In this document: piece after piece, positions 1-5,998 of the stretch
Position numbering within the stretch: position 1 is the stretch's first letter
How the letters are laid out: every line of letters begins with the position of its first letter
NCBI GenBank assembly: GCA_041170785.1
Contig: JBEDND010000220.1
Span: 1 to 7,775, forward strand
Reading direction: 5' to 3'
Source of the DNA: REEB481 sp041170785
GTDB lineage: Bacteria > Bacteroidota > Bacteroidia > NS11-12g > UBA955
DNA length: 7,775 nt
The notes under the pieces: model-generated
Databases searched by the model: none
Told to the model about the DNA's origin: nothing
The model's input: the letters and a program-made list of their open reading frames with translations, nothing else
Made by a program: the position numbers and the translations under genes

Positions 1-75
1 GGCCTGAATGCAGGCTTACTTGGTGCCCTGGGTGGCATGTTTGGTGGTATGGGCAATTTATTCAAGAAGAAATAA
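1..75 (+). CDS. 3' end of an unidentified gene with a glycine-rich C-terminus (partial)
   Basis: Reading from base 1 gives 24 sense codons followed by TAA at 73-75. The peptide is rich in Gly, Leu and Met (LLGALGGMFGGMGNLF) and ends in three lysines. The start lies outside the window, so family and function cannot be assigned. A Gly/Met/Phe-rich tail ending in a short basic patch occurs at the end of several unrelated proteins and is not diagnostic. The frame is supported because it is open from the window edge, ends cleanly, and leaves a 77-base gap before uvrA on the same strand. An overlapping ORF at 8-316 runs through the uvrA start in another frame and looks like a shadow. Confidence 0.55.
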   Translation, partial: GLNAGLLGALGGMFGGMGNLFKKK

Positions 76-152
76 TCCGCGCTTATCCCTGGATGTTTCG
101 CACTTCATTTACCCTAGCTGTGCGGTGAACATTTCTTTTAATTTCATTTTCC

Positions 153-2996
153 GTGCAAAACAAAACCAAGTCGATATCGAAAGCTCCAAAGCCGCTCATC
201 CATGTTCACGGTGCGCGTTTACACAACCTGAAGAATCTGGATGTTTCCATAGAACAAGGTTCATTTACAGTGGTAACCGGCGTTTCAGGTTCCGGGAAAA
301 GCAGCCTGGTGTTTGATACCTTGTTTGCCGAAGGGCAACGCCGATACGTGGAGAGCCTCAGCGCTTATGCAAGGCAGTTTCTGGGCCGCATGAAGAAACC
401 GGAGGTTGACTACATCCACGGATTGTGCCCTGCCGTGGCGGTGGAACAAAAAATCATCACACGGAATCCCCGCAGCACTGTTGCCACGACAACAGAAATC
501 TACGATTACCTGAAACTGCTGTTCAGCAGGGCAGGACATACCATTTCCCCAATCAGCGGGAAGGAAGTAAAGCGCCATGCCGCCGAGGATGTGGTTCAAT
601 TCATCCTGAACCTGAAAGTCCAGGAACCTGTTTTAATTCTTGCGCCCCTGGAAGCAGCACGTTCCGACCTCAAAGGATTGGAACTGGTGATGCAAAATGG
701 CTTCACCAGGGTTTGGTGCCAAGGTGAATTGTTTAAAATTGAAGCCATCCTGGAGTCGAAAAAACTGCCCGAACAATCATTGCTCCTGGTGGTGGATCGG
801 ATTTTTCCGGATCCTGCCGATGAAGAGTTGCCCTCACGGGTGGCAGACAGCGCAGAGACTGCTTTTTGGGAAGGACTAGGCACTTGTTACCTGCATATTG
901 GTTCCAATGCGGAACTCGAAGTGTTTTCCAACCGTTTTGAATTGGATGGCATGAGCTTCGAATTGCCGTCGCGCGATTTCCTGAGCTTCAATAATCCAAT
1001 GGGTGCCTGCCGCCGCTGTGAAGGATTTGGGATGGTTTTAGGCATCGATGAAGACTTGGTTATCCCTGACAAAAGTTTATCGGTTTACGACGATTGTGTG
1101 GCGCCATGGCGTGGCGAAACCCTTCAGGAATGGAAACATGAATTCATCCGGCAGGCTTCCAAGGCAGGTTTCCCCATCCACCGTGCCTACGAAGATTTAA
1201 ATGCCGATGAACGTAAATTCCTGTGGGATGGGAAAGGGAAACTCAGCGGTATCAACGATTTCTTTTCCTACCTCGAGGAGAAATCATACAAAATTCAATA
1301 CCGCGTGCTTGCCTCACGCTACCGCGGGAAAACACTGTGCCCGGATTGCCGGGGAACACGCCTCAGGCCTGATGCCGCTTATGTGAAACTGTTGGCCATG
1401 AATCCCGGGAATTCAGTACCAGAGCAAGTGAGCATTTCTGACGTTTTGCTCATGACGGTGGAAGATGCCCTGGCGTATTTCAGCGCGTTGCAGCTTTCCG
1501 AGCACGACGCTGGTATCGCAAAACGAATCCTCACCGAAATCCGCGCGCGCTTAACCTACCTGAATGAAGTAGGTTTAGGTTATCTGAGCCTCAACCGGTT
1601 AAGCAACTCCCTGAGTGGCGGAGAATCGCAAAGAATCAATCTGGCAACTTCACTGGGAAGCAGTCTTACAGGTTCAATGTACATCCTCGATGAACCAAGT
1701 ATTGGTCTTCATCCAAGAGATACAGAACGTCTTATTGGCGTACTGAAGGCGCTGAAAAAGGAAGGAAATACCGTGATTGTGGTGGAGCATGATCAGGAAG
1801 TTATGCGCGCCTCTGATCAAATCATCGACATTGGACCCGAAGCAGGCAGGTTGGGCGGCGAGCTGGTGTACAGCGGAACCATTGATGCAATCACCGGAAG
1901 CGAACGTTCGCTCACTGCGGCCTATTTGAAGGGAACCATGAGCATCGAGGTTCCTGCGCAAAGACGAAACTGGAGTAATGCCATAATGGTGAAAGGTGCC
2001 CGTGAAAACAACTTGAAAAATCTGGATGTGCAGATTCCATTAGGTGTGTTTACCGCCGTTACCGGTGTTTCAGGTTCGGGCAAAACCAGCCTGATCACTT
2101 CGGTATTGTTTCCGGCGATGGCGCGCGCCACAGGGCAGTTTACCACCGCAAAGGCTGGAAAAATCGACAAACTTGAAGGCGATTTACACTTGGTGAAGGC
2201 CGTGGAAATGGTGGATCAGAACCCCATCGGCAGAAGCAGTCGCAGCAATCCAATCACCTACATCAAGGCTTATGACGACATCCGGGAATTGTTCGCAAAC
2301 CAACCGCTGTCTAAATTCAACGGATTTAAACCCCAGCACTTCAGCTTTAATGTGGACGGCGGACGATGCGATGCCTGTCAGGGTGAAGGAGAGATTACCG
2401 TTGAAATGCAGTTCATGGCAGATATTCACCTGCCTTGCGAATCCTGCAATGGCAAACGCTTTAAGCCCGAGGTTCTGGAAGTTGAATACAAAGGCAAGAA
2501 CATCTATGACGTGCTGGAACTGACCATCGATGAGGCGATGCAGTTTTTTGCAGATCAAAAGAATATTCAAGACCGTATTCGCCCCTTGCAAGACGTGGGG
2601 TTAGGATACGTAACCCTGGGGCAAAGCAGCAATACCCTGAGCGGAGGTGAAGCCCAACGCGTGAAGCTGGCCTATTACCTGGGGAAAAGCAATCCGCACA
2701 AGGGCAAACCTACCATGTTCATTTTTGATGAGCCCACCACAGGATTGCATTTCCACGACATCAAAAAGCTTTTGAAAAGCTTCCAGGCATTGATTGCAGA
2801 AGGCCATACCCTGGTGGTTATTGAGCATAATCTGGACATGATTAAATGCGCCGACTGGGTTATTGATTTGGGGCCGGAAGCAGGTTCCCGCGGCGGACAA
2901 TTGGTTTTTGCAGGAACACCGGAAGATTTAATTCAATATCCGGAATCGCTCACAGGACATTTCCTGAAAAGCAGTTGGCCCAACGCAACAACCTGA
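153..2996 (+). CDS. uvrA: UvrA, excinuclease ABC subunit A
   Basis: UvrA is the ATP-dependent DNA-damage sensor of nucleotide excision repair. As a dimer it scans DNA, loads UvrB at lesions and then leaves. The protein is 947 residues, the usual length. It holds two ABC ATPase halves: Walker A GVSGSGKSS (43-51) and GVSGSGKTS (638-646), signatures LSGGESQRI (487-495) and LSGGEAQRV (829-837), Walker B ILDEPS (511-516) and FIFDEPTTG (856-864), and H-loop His546 and His892. Zinc-type cysteine pairs are C286/C289, C396/C399, C739/C742 and C762/C765. The CPxCG pair that precedes the first of these in E. coli UvrA is missing; the region reads FSNRFELDGMSFE instead. The UvrB-interaction region follows IYDYLKLLFSRAG (116-128). 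The start is GTG at 153: an in-frame TGA lies at 126-128 and no ATG intervenes. No Shine-Dalgarno is visible, as is usual in Bacteroidota. The nearest promoter-like match, TAATTTCA at 139-146, is poor. Confidence 0.97.
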   Translation: MQNKTKSISKAPKPLIHVHGARLHNLKNLDVSIEQGSFTVVTGVSGSGKSSLVFDTLFAEGQRRYVESLSAYARQFLGRMKKPEVDYIHGLCPAVAVEQKIITRNPRSTVATTTEIYDYLKLLFSRAGHTISPISGKEVKRHAAEDVVQFILNLKVQEPVLILAPLEAARSDLKGLELVMQNGFTRVWCQGELFKIEAILESKKLPEQSLLLVVDRIFPDPADEELPSRVADSAETAFWEGLGTCYLHIGSNAELEVFSNRFELDGMSFELPSRDFLSFNNPMGACRRCEGFGMVLGIDEDLVIPDKSLSVYDDCVAPWRGETLQEWKHEFIRQASKAGFPIHRAYEDLNADERKFLWDGKGKLSGINDFFSYLEEKSYKIQYRVLASRYRGKTLCPDCRGTRLRPDAAYVKLLAMNPGNSVPEQVSISDVLLMTVEDALAYFSALQLSEHDAGIAKRILTEIRARLTYLNEVGLGYLSLNRLSNSLSGGESQRINLATSLGSSLTGSMYILDEPSIGLHPRDTERLIGVLKALKKEGNTVIVVEHDQEVMRASDQIIDIGPEAGRLGGELVYSGTIDAITGSERSLTAAYLKGTMSIEVPAQRRNWSNAIMVKGARENNLKNLDVQIPLGVFTAVTGVSGSGKTSLITSVLFPAMARATGQFTTAKAGKIDKLEGDLHLVKAVEMVDQNPIGRSSRSNPITYIKAYDDIRELFANQPLSKFNGFKPQHFSFNVDGGRCDACQGEGEITVEMQFMADIHLPCESCNGKRFKPEVLEVEYKGKNIYDVLELTIDEAMQFFADQKNIQDRIRPLQDVGLGYVTLGQSSNTLSGGEAQRVKLAYYLGKSNPHKGKPTMFIFDEPTTGLHFHDIKKLLKSFQALIAEGHTLVVIEHNLDMIKCADWVIDLGPEAGSRGGQLVFAGTPEDLIQYPESLTGHFLKSSWPNATT

Positions 2997-3014
2997 TTTT
3001 GGAGTTTGTTGCGT
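2983..3014 (+). terminator. Stem-loop spanning the uvrA stop codon, possible weak terminator
   Basis: ACGCAACAA (2983-2991) and TTGTTGCGT (3006-3014) are perfect 9-base inverted arms around a 14-base loop that contains the uvrA TGA (2994-2996). There is no run of T after the hairpin, so a classical intrinsic terminator is not supported. It could protect the 3' end of the uvrA mRNA, attenuate read-through into serS, or be chance. The symmetry is plain in the sequence; the role is a guess. Confidence 0.25.
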
Positions 3015-3075
3015 GAATGTATTCCTATTTGGTATTCATGAAGCGCAGGAATGTCATTTTCCATGCCCTGACTGT

Positions 3076-3083
3076 TATTTTTG
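3076..3083 (+). promoter_or_regulatory. Bacteroidota-type -7 element upstream of serS
   Basis: TATTTTTG matches the Bacteroidota primary-sigma -7 consensus TAnnTTTG at every fixed position. Nine bases separate it from the ATG at 3093. A good TTG-type -33 element at the expected 19-21 base spacing is not obvious; only a T-run at 3057-3060 lies upstream. The element overlaps the alternative TTG codon at 3081, which argues that translation starts at 3093. The same motif recurs before two other genes in this window. Confidence 0.5.
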
Positions 3084-3092
3084 CCGGAACGT

Positions 3093-4364
3093 ATGATCCC
3101 TATTTCCCGCATCCGACAACACAGCGACGAAATCATCAACAGGCTTGCGAAACGAGGCGTTGACCGTTCCGGCGAGGTGAAACAAGTATTGTCATTAGAT
3201 GAAGCTTTGCGTGCAACTCGGTTTCAATTGGAGCAAAATTTGGCCAGAGCCAACCAAATTTCCAAGGAAATTGCCGAGCTGTTCAAAGCAGGGAACAAGG
3301 ACGCTGCCGAAGTGCTGAAGGCCGAAAGCGTTGCGCTCAAGGAACAATCCAAAGCACACGAAGCCGAACTGGAATCCCTTGAACAGCAACTGCGTGACCT
3401 CATGCTTAGTATTCCCAATGCACCTTCCGGTCAGGTGAAAACCGGAACCGGCGCCGAGGACAATGAAGTAGTACTGCAGCACGGAGCAGTGCCCGTATTG
3501 CCTGAAAACGCGCTTCCACACTGGGAACTTGCCAAAAAATACGACCTCATTGATTTTGAACTGGGCGTGAAAATTACCGGTGCCGGCTTTCCGGTGTACA
3601 AAGGCTATGGAGCACGGCTGCAACGCGCCCTGATCAATTTTTTTCTGGATCAGGCCAGGGCACAAGGCTATCTGGAAGTGCAGCCGCCCATCCTTGTGAA
3701 TGAAGATTCCGGATATGGCACCGGACAACTTCCTGACAAGGAGGGACAGATGTACCATGCAGGTGTGGATAATCTGTACCTGATTCCCACCGCAGAAGTG
3801 CCCATCACCAATTTTTACCGCGATGTAATCCTGAATGAAGCAGATTTGCCGATTAAAAATGCTGGTTACACGCCTTGTTTCCGCCGCGAAGCGGGAAGTT
3901 ATGGCGCGCATGTGCGTGGCCTGAACCGCCTTCATCAGTTCGATAAAGTGGAAATCGTTCAAATTGCCCATCCCGATCAGAGCTACCGATTGCTGGAAGA
4001 AATGCAGCAGTACGTTCAAAGCTTGTTGCAGCAATTGGGTTTAACCTATCGGGTGTTGCGTTTGTGCGGCGGCGACATGGGTTTTGCCTCTGCCCAAACC
4101 TATGATATGGAAGTGTATTCAGCAGCTCAGGAACGTTGGCTGGAGGTGAGTTCTGTTTCAAACTTCGAAGCTTTTCAGTCCAACAGGCTCAAGCTGCGTT
4201 TCCGCAATGCCGACGGCAAAACGGAACTGGCTCATACCCTGAATGGCAGTGCACTTGCCCTTCCGCGCATTGTAGCCGCTTTGCTGGAAAATAATCAGAC
4301 TCCTGAGGGAATTCGCATACCTCCAGCCCTGATTCCTTATACCGGCTTCGACATGATATGCTGA
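3093..4364 (+). CDS. serS: Seryl-tRNA synthetase (SerRS)
   Basis: SerRS is a class II aminoacyl-tRNA synthetase that activates serine with ATP and charges tRNA-Ser (and tRNA-Sec where present) in the cytoplasm. The 423-residue protein has the usual layout. An N-terminal helical arm (about 25-110, rich in Lys/Glu/Leu heptads) forms the antiparallel coiled coil that binds the tRNA long arm. The catalytic core follows: motif 1 around GYLEVQPPIL (192-201), the serine-binding TAEVP (233-237), motif 2 FRREAGSYG (263-271) running into RGLNRLHQFDKVE, the EVSSVSNFEAFQ segment (351-362), and motif 3 NGSALALPR (384-392) followed by LENNQ. All key elements are intact. The ATG at 3093 gives MIPISRIRQHSDEII, which fits SerRS N-termini. 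An in-frame TTG at 3081 would add four residues and overlaps the likely promoter element. The gene lies 96 bases after uvrA and its last 7 bases overlap the next gene. Confidence 0.98.
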   Translation: MIPISRIRQHSDEIINRLAKRGVDRSGEVKQVLSLDEALRATRFQLEQNLARANQISKEIAELFKAGNKDAAEVLKAESVALKEQSKAHEAELESLEQQLRDLMLSIPNAPSGQVKTGTGAEDNEVVLQHGAVPVLPENALPHWELAKKYDLIDFELGVKITGAGFPVYKGYGARLQRALINFFLDQARAQGYLEVQPPILVNEDSGYGTGQLPDKEGQMYHAGVDNLYLIPTAEVPITNFYRDVILNEADLPIKNAGYTPCFRREAGSYGAHVRGLNRLHQFDKVEIVQIAHPDQSYRLLEEMQQYVQSLLQQLGLTYRVLRLCGGDMGFASAQTYDMEVYSAAQERWLEVSSVSNFEAFQSNRLKLRFRNADGKTELAHTLNGSALALPRIVAALLENNQTPEGIRIPPALIPYTGFDMIC

Positions 4365-4843
4365 ACCTGAGGAATTTCTGTCTGTTCATTTTGGGAGCCT
4401 TGGGTTCCCAACTCATGGCCCAGCCTTTATGCCAGGACACCTTCCGCAGAACCCCAACATACCGTTGTCAGGATCCATTTTACCTTCCGGTTTGTGGTTG
4501 TAACGGCATTACCTACAGAAATCAGTGCGCAGCCTACTGGCAAGGCGGTGTCAACAACTGGACCGGTGGCGTGTGTACAGGTTTTGATGTGGACATTTTC
4601 CCAAATCCTTTTGCAGGGAATGAACCTGTAATCATCAACATCAGCTTTCCCGATAATGTGAGCGGTAGCCTCACGCTGCGCATCATTGATGCCTGGGGTG
4701 GCTCGGTATGGCAACGGTATTTCAGCAGTGTGTATCGGGAACGCATTCCGCTGGATCCCGGATTCCTGAAACAGGGACTATATATTTTGGTGGTCGCCGA
4801 CGGTCGTGGTAATTACCGAAGCTATAAGCTGGTACGGGGTTGA
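4358..4843 (+). CDS. Small secreted Kazal-like protein with a T9SS type A-like sorting domain
   Basis: This 161-residue precursor has three parts. Residues 1-21 are a Sec signal peptide (hydrophobic CLFILGALGSQLMA, likely cleaved before Gln22). Residues 25-73 carry exactly six cysteines (C25, C37, C46, C48, C57, C73) and the Kazal-type signature PVCGCNGITYRNQC (44-57), closed by GGVC. Residues 77-161 resemble a T9SS C-terminal sorting domain: DIFPNPF near its start, alternating hydrophobic strands, then LKQGLYILVV and SYKLV at the end. Kazal domains in eukaryotes inhibit serine proteases; in bacteria the role is rarely tested, so inhibition is inference. T9SS cargo crosses the outer membrane and is anchored or released after the sorting domain is removed. 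The ATG overlaps the serS stop by 7 bases (ATGCTGA), suggesting translational coupling to serS. No other in-frame start is as suitable. The gene converges with the TPR lipoprotein gene; the 59-base gap shows no convincing terminator. Confidence 0.87.
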   Translation: MLNLRNFCLFILGALGSQLMAQPLCQDTFRRTPTYRCQDPFYLPVCGCNGITYRNQCAAYWQGGVNNWTGGVCTGFDVDIFPNPFAGNEPVIINISFPDNVSGSLTLRIIDAWGGSVWQRYFSSVYRERIPLDPGFLKQGLYILVVADGRGNYRSYKLVRG

Positions 4844-4902
4844 ATGTTTCCCAAGAAAAACCCTTATGCCGTGCGTTTGAGGAAACCAAACACATGTAAG
4901 CT

Positions 4903-5913
4903 TCAAAGGCCTCCAAGGGCAGTAAGCTGATTTTTTGCGTCTTCGTTCCTGGGATCCAATTCCAGGGTTTTACGGTAATCGCCAATGGCATCTTTGGTCT
5001 TTCCCAATTGTTCATTCACATAAGCGCGATAATGGTAGGCCTTTGCGAAGTTTTCATCCAGGGCAATCAGGTCATCCAGCCAGCGCAGCGCTTCCTCAAA
5101 ATCCTTGAACAATCCATAGATTACCGCTGAATTGTAATAGGCAAATCGATGACCGGCATTAACTTCTTTGGTACGCAGGTACAGTCCCAGAGCATCCTGG
5201 TAACGCCCGATCTTTTGCAACAGAAAGCCCTTGGCATATAACGCTTCGTCGCTGTATTCGTCAATACTCAGCGCACGGTCATAATACTGCAGCGCCAGAT
5301 CCGGTTTGCGTTCGGCGTACAGATTGGCCATTTGCATCACCGCATTGAATTCTGAAGGATTGATGCTGAGTGCCTTTTCAAAGCGAGCCATAGCTTGAGC
5401 GGTATCATTCATTTCCTTGGCTGCCAGTCCCATGTACACCATAGTGCCTGCATTCATGGGGTTTACCTCCAATAGTGTGTTGAACGTTTCCAGTGCCTCG
5501 GAATATTCCTGTCGTGCGAGCTGGATTTTGCCGAGTCCGGAAAGTGCATCTTCCATGCCCGGTTTCAGCGCAAGGGCTTTGCGGTAATGCACGATGGCTT
5601 TTTTTGAATCTGCTGAATCTGTGCCCATCAGGATTTCCGCCTTGCGCACATGATACACAGGATTCAGGCTGTCCAGCATCAGCGCAAAATCAATATCCTG
5701 AAGCGCGTCGCGGAAGCGGGTTTCAAAATAGAAGGTATTGGCCCGTTTGTAATAAAGGTCGGCATTTCCCGGCTCTTTGTTGATGCGTGCTGAAATGCTG
5801 CGGATATCGGATGAAAAGGTGGTATCGGTTTCAGAAATATACCGTCCTTGTGGCTTGGAACCGCAGGAGCCGCCCAGCAAAATCAAGAGGCAACAGGCAA
5901 GAATGATGCGCAT
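4903..5913 (-). CDS. TPR-repeat lipoprotein
   Basis: The 336-residue protein starts with a lipoprotein signal (MRIILACCLLILLGGSC). The lipobox is loose (LGGSC), with Cys17 as the likely lipidated residue, as is common in Bacteroidota. From about residue 50 to the C-terminus it is a continuous array of roughly eight tetratricopeptide repeats, with recurring features such as YYKRANTFY, ALALKP, ALSINP, ALSIDE and TLELDPRNEDA. TPR arrays bind peptides or partner proteins, so this is probably a periplasm-facing membrane-anchored scaffold or adaptor; the partner cannot be read from the sequence. The short linker 18-49 has no recognised domain. The ATG at 5911-5913 (complement) is preferred because the signal peptide starts there. 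A TATTTTTG element lies only 4 bases upstream of it. The gene diverges from hmgA and converges with the Kazal gene. T9SS, gliding and polysaccharide-uptake systems all use lipoproteins with TPRs, but nothing here ties it to one of them. Confidence 0.92.
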   Translation of the reverse strand: MRIILACCLLILLGGSCGSKPQGRYISETDTTFSSDIRSISARINKEPGNADLYYKRANTFYFETRFRDALQDIDFALMLDSLNPVYHVRKAEILMGTDSADSKKAIVHYRKALALKPGMEDALSGLGKIQLARQEYSEALETFNTLLEVNPMNAGTMVYMGLAAKEMNDTAQAMARFEKALSINPSEFNAVMQMANLYAERKPDLALQYYDRALSIDEYSDEALYAKGFLLQKIGRYQDALGLYLRTKEVNAGHRFAYYNSAVIYGLFKDFEEALRWLDDLIALDENFAKAYHYRAYVNEQLGKTKDAIGDYRKTLELDPRNEDAKNQLTALGGL

Positions 5914-5917
5914 GCAG

Positions 5918-5925
5918 CAAAAATA
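5918..5925 (-). promoter_or_regulatory. Bacteroidota-type -7 element directly upstream of the TPR lipoprotein gene
   Basis: On the minus strand this reads TATTTTTG, a full match to TAnnTTTG, followed by CTGC and then the ATG. With only 4 bases before the start codon, a transcript from it would begin at or next to the ATG, making it leaderless. No convincing -33 element is found at 19-21 bases; the nearest TTG lies 26 bases upstream in CAATTG (5952-5957). Confidence 0.45.
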
Positions 5926-5945
5926 AGCGCTAGCCCGGCTGCAGC
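5926..5945. other. Cluster of overlapping short palindromes in the divergent promoter region
   Basis: Four short palindromes overlap in 20 GC-rich bases: AGCGCT (5926-5931), GCTAGC (5929-5934), AGCC-C-GGCT (5932-5940) and GCTGCAGC (5938-5945). They sit right behind the TPR gene's -7 element, inside its promoter, and between two outward-facing genes. This position suits an operator, but short palindromes are frequent by chance in GC-rich sequence and no regulator is encoded nearby. Confidence 0.2.
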
Positions 5946-5984
5946 TTCATGCAATTGATTTTCGGCAAAATGAGCTTATTGAGT

Positions 5985-5992
5985 TATTTTCG
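5985..5992 (+). promoter_or_regulatory. Bacteroidota-type -7 element directly upstream of hmgA
   Basis: TATTTTCG matches TAnnTTTG except for one C. The 12-base context GTTATTTTCGCC (5983-5994) differs at a single position from the serS element GTTATTTTTGCC (3074-3085). Six bases separate it from the ATG. TTTTCG at 5959-5964 lies 20 bases upstream and could serve as a -33 element (consensus TTTG). The implied 5' leader is only a few bases or absent. Confidence 0.42.
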
Positions 5993-5998
5993 CCTCCT

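Noticed and set aside
8..316. 102-codon ORF at the left edge overlapping the uvrA start
   Set aside because: It overlaps both the frame ending at 75 and the uvrA N-terminus including Walker A. The protein looks like out-of-frame translation.
3063..3071. ATG-CCC-TGA as a regulatory upstream ORF for serS
   Set aside because: If the -7 element at 3076-3083 is used, this lies upstream of the transcript. Such short ORFs are common by chance.
3081..3092. TTG start giving a four-residue longer SerRS
   Set aside because: The TTG lies inside the TATTTTTG promoter-like element, and MIPISRIRQ from the ATG at 3093 fits known SerRS N-termini better.
3195..4034. Long antisense ORF (279 codons) opposite serS
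   Set aside because: It lies entirely within a strongly conserved SerRS frame and its translation shows no recognisable motif.
4846..4891. Possible bidirectional terminator between the convergent Kazal and TPR genes (GTTTCC 4846-4851 with GGAAAC 4881-4886; GTTTG 4875-4879 with CAAAC 4887-4891)
   Set aside because: The stems are only 5-6 bases, they overlap each other, one has a 29-base loop, and no T-run follows on either strand.
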